Shown one piece after another: positions 12,730 through 13,184 of a stretch of DNA of 13,184 nucleotides. Made by a program: the position numbers and the translations under genes. The notes under the pieces were generated by a model. That model saw only the letters and a list, made by a program, of their open reading frames with translations, was not told where the DNA came from and did not search any database. The DNA is from an uncultured Caryophanales bacterium. Its GTDB lineage: Bacteria > Bacillota_I > Bacilli_A > RF39 > UBA660. The number at the start of each line of letters is the position of its first letter. Positions within the stretch are counted from its first letter, which is position 1. Location of the stretch: positions 1 to 13,184 of the forward strand of contig CAMVMQ010000019.1 of the NCBI GenBank assembly GCA_947168625.1. Reading direction: 5' to 3'.

Positions 12730-13148
12730 TGGCTAAAGAAAAAAGAAGTTTCTATGGAACTGGAAGAAGAAAAGGTGCTGTAGCTAGAGTTACATTGACT
12801 CCAGGAACTGGTAAGATTACTGTAAATGGTAAGGATGTTAATGAATACATGCCATTTGAAGTATTAGTAATGGATTTAAAACAACCATTAGTAGTTACTA
12901 AAAATGAAAAAGCATTTGATATTGTTGCTAATGTAAATGGTGGTGGATTTTCAGGTCAAACAGGAGCAATTAGACTTGGTATAACAAGAGCACTTCTTGA
13001 ATATGATAAAGATAATGCTGCTAACGAAGATTCATATAGAAGAATTCTTAAAGCTAATGGATTCGTAACTAGAGATCCAAGAGTTAAAGAAAGAAAGAAA
13101 TATGGTCTTAAAGCCGCTAGAAGAGCTCCACAATTTAGTAAGAGATAA
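12729..13148 (+). CDS. rpsI: 30S ribosomal protein S9
   Basis: S9 belongs to the head of the small ribosomal subunit, and its C-terminal tail reaches the P-site tRNA. The 139-residue protein shows the family signature: Y-G-T-G-R-R-K-G-A-V-A-R-V at 9-21, then G-T-G-K-I-T-V-N-G-K-D at 27-37, G-G-G-F-S-G-Q-T-G-A-I-R-L-G-I-T-R-A-L around 71-89, and the C-terminal D-P-R-V-K-E-R-K-K-Y-G followed by A-P-Q-F-S-K-R, with the conserved Lys-Arg end intact. AGGAGG at 12714-12719 is the ribosome site, inside the end of rplM. The one-base overlap with rplM indicates coupled translation. Confidence 0.98.
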   Translation: MAKEKRSFYGTGRRKGAVARVTLTPGTGKITVNGKDVNEYMPFEVLVMDLKQPLVVTKNEKAFDIVANVNGGGFSGQTGAIRLGITRALLEYDKDNAANEDSYRRILKANGFVTRDPRVKERKKYGLKAARRAPQFSKR

Positions 13149-13154
13149 TATTAT

Positions 13155-13184
13155 AAAGTCCAATTTATTTGGACTTTTTCTTTT
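13155..13184 (+). terminator. Terminator of the rplM-rpsI operon
   Basis: A 9-bp stem (AAAGTCCAA at 13155-13163 with TTGGACTTT at 13169-13177) with a 5-base loop is followed by a T-rich tail to the window end. It shows that the operon holds only these two genes. Confidence 0.9.

Overview
The window is a compact, very AT-rich bacterial chromosome segment. It reads as a Gram-positive (Firmicutes/Bacilli-type) genome, possibly one of the small-genome uncultured gut Bacilli. The evidence is strong Shine-Dalgarno sites, an L13-S9 operon behind what looks like an L13 leader, a lipoprotein signal, AGA-dominated arginine codons and many hairpin-plus-T-run terminators. UGA acts as a stop (rnhB, the 6143 gene and uvrC end in TGA), so this is not the Mycoplasma/Spiroplasma code. 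The lineage is inference; there is no 16S gene here.

Layout. 1-2490 (+): an upstream terminator, then a membrane-anchored thioredoxin-like protein (73), a PH-like protein (753), RecX (1310) and a small lipoprotein (1967). 2585-3471 (+): an unrecognised 89-residue protein translationally coupled to ribonuclease HII. 3472-3581: convergent terminators. 3582-6604: a small type IV pilus/type II secretion-like locus. A GspE/PilB-family ATPase lies on the minus strand, diverging from two overlapping prepilin-like genes and a membrane protein with a possible SPOR-like domain. 6605-8564: tRNA-Ser(GCU) with its own promoter and terminator, then uvrC. 8717-11336: an acyl-CoA-synthetase-like AMP-forming ligase overlapping a stand-alone E2/CAT-fold acyltransferase-like protein. 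11427-12044: an unrecognised membrane-anchored protein. 12168-13184: promoter, leader, rplM, rpsI and terminator.

How the genes may work together. RecX, RNase HII and UvrC are genome-maintenance genes in separate units. The ATPase and the two pseudopilin-like proteins form a plausible filament or pseudopilus module, but no platform protein (PilC/GspF) or prepilin peptidase is present, so it must depend on genes elsewhere. The ligase and acyltransferase-like protein overlap and are probably translated together, suggesting activation of a carboxylic acid followed by acyl transfer. The second protein, however, has Glu where the family has its catalytic His.

The most unusual points are the minimal pilus-like locus (ATPase with an Asn/Gln-rich tail in place of the usual N-terminal domains, one pseudopilin with Asp at +5, divergent promoters sharing a palindromic -10) and the ligase/His-less acyltransferase pair. 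The rest looks like ordinary core genome. No CRISPR array, insertion sequence, integrase or phage gene was seen, and no stretch over 300 bases lacks a gene.
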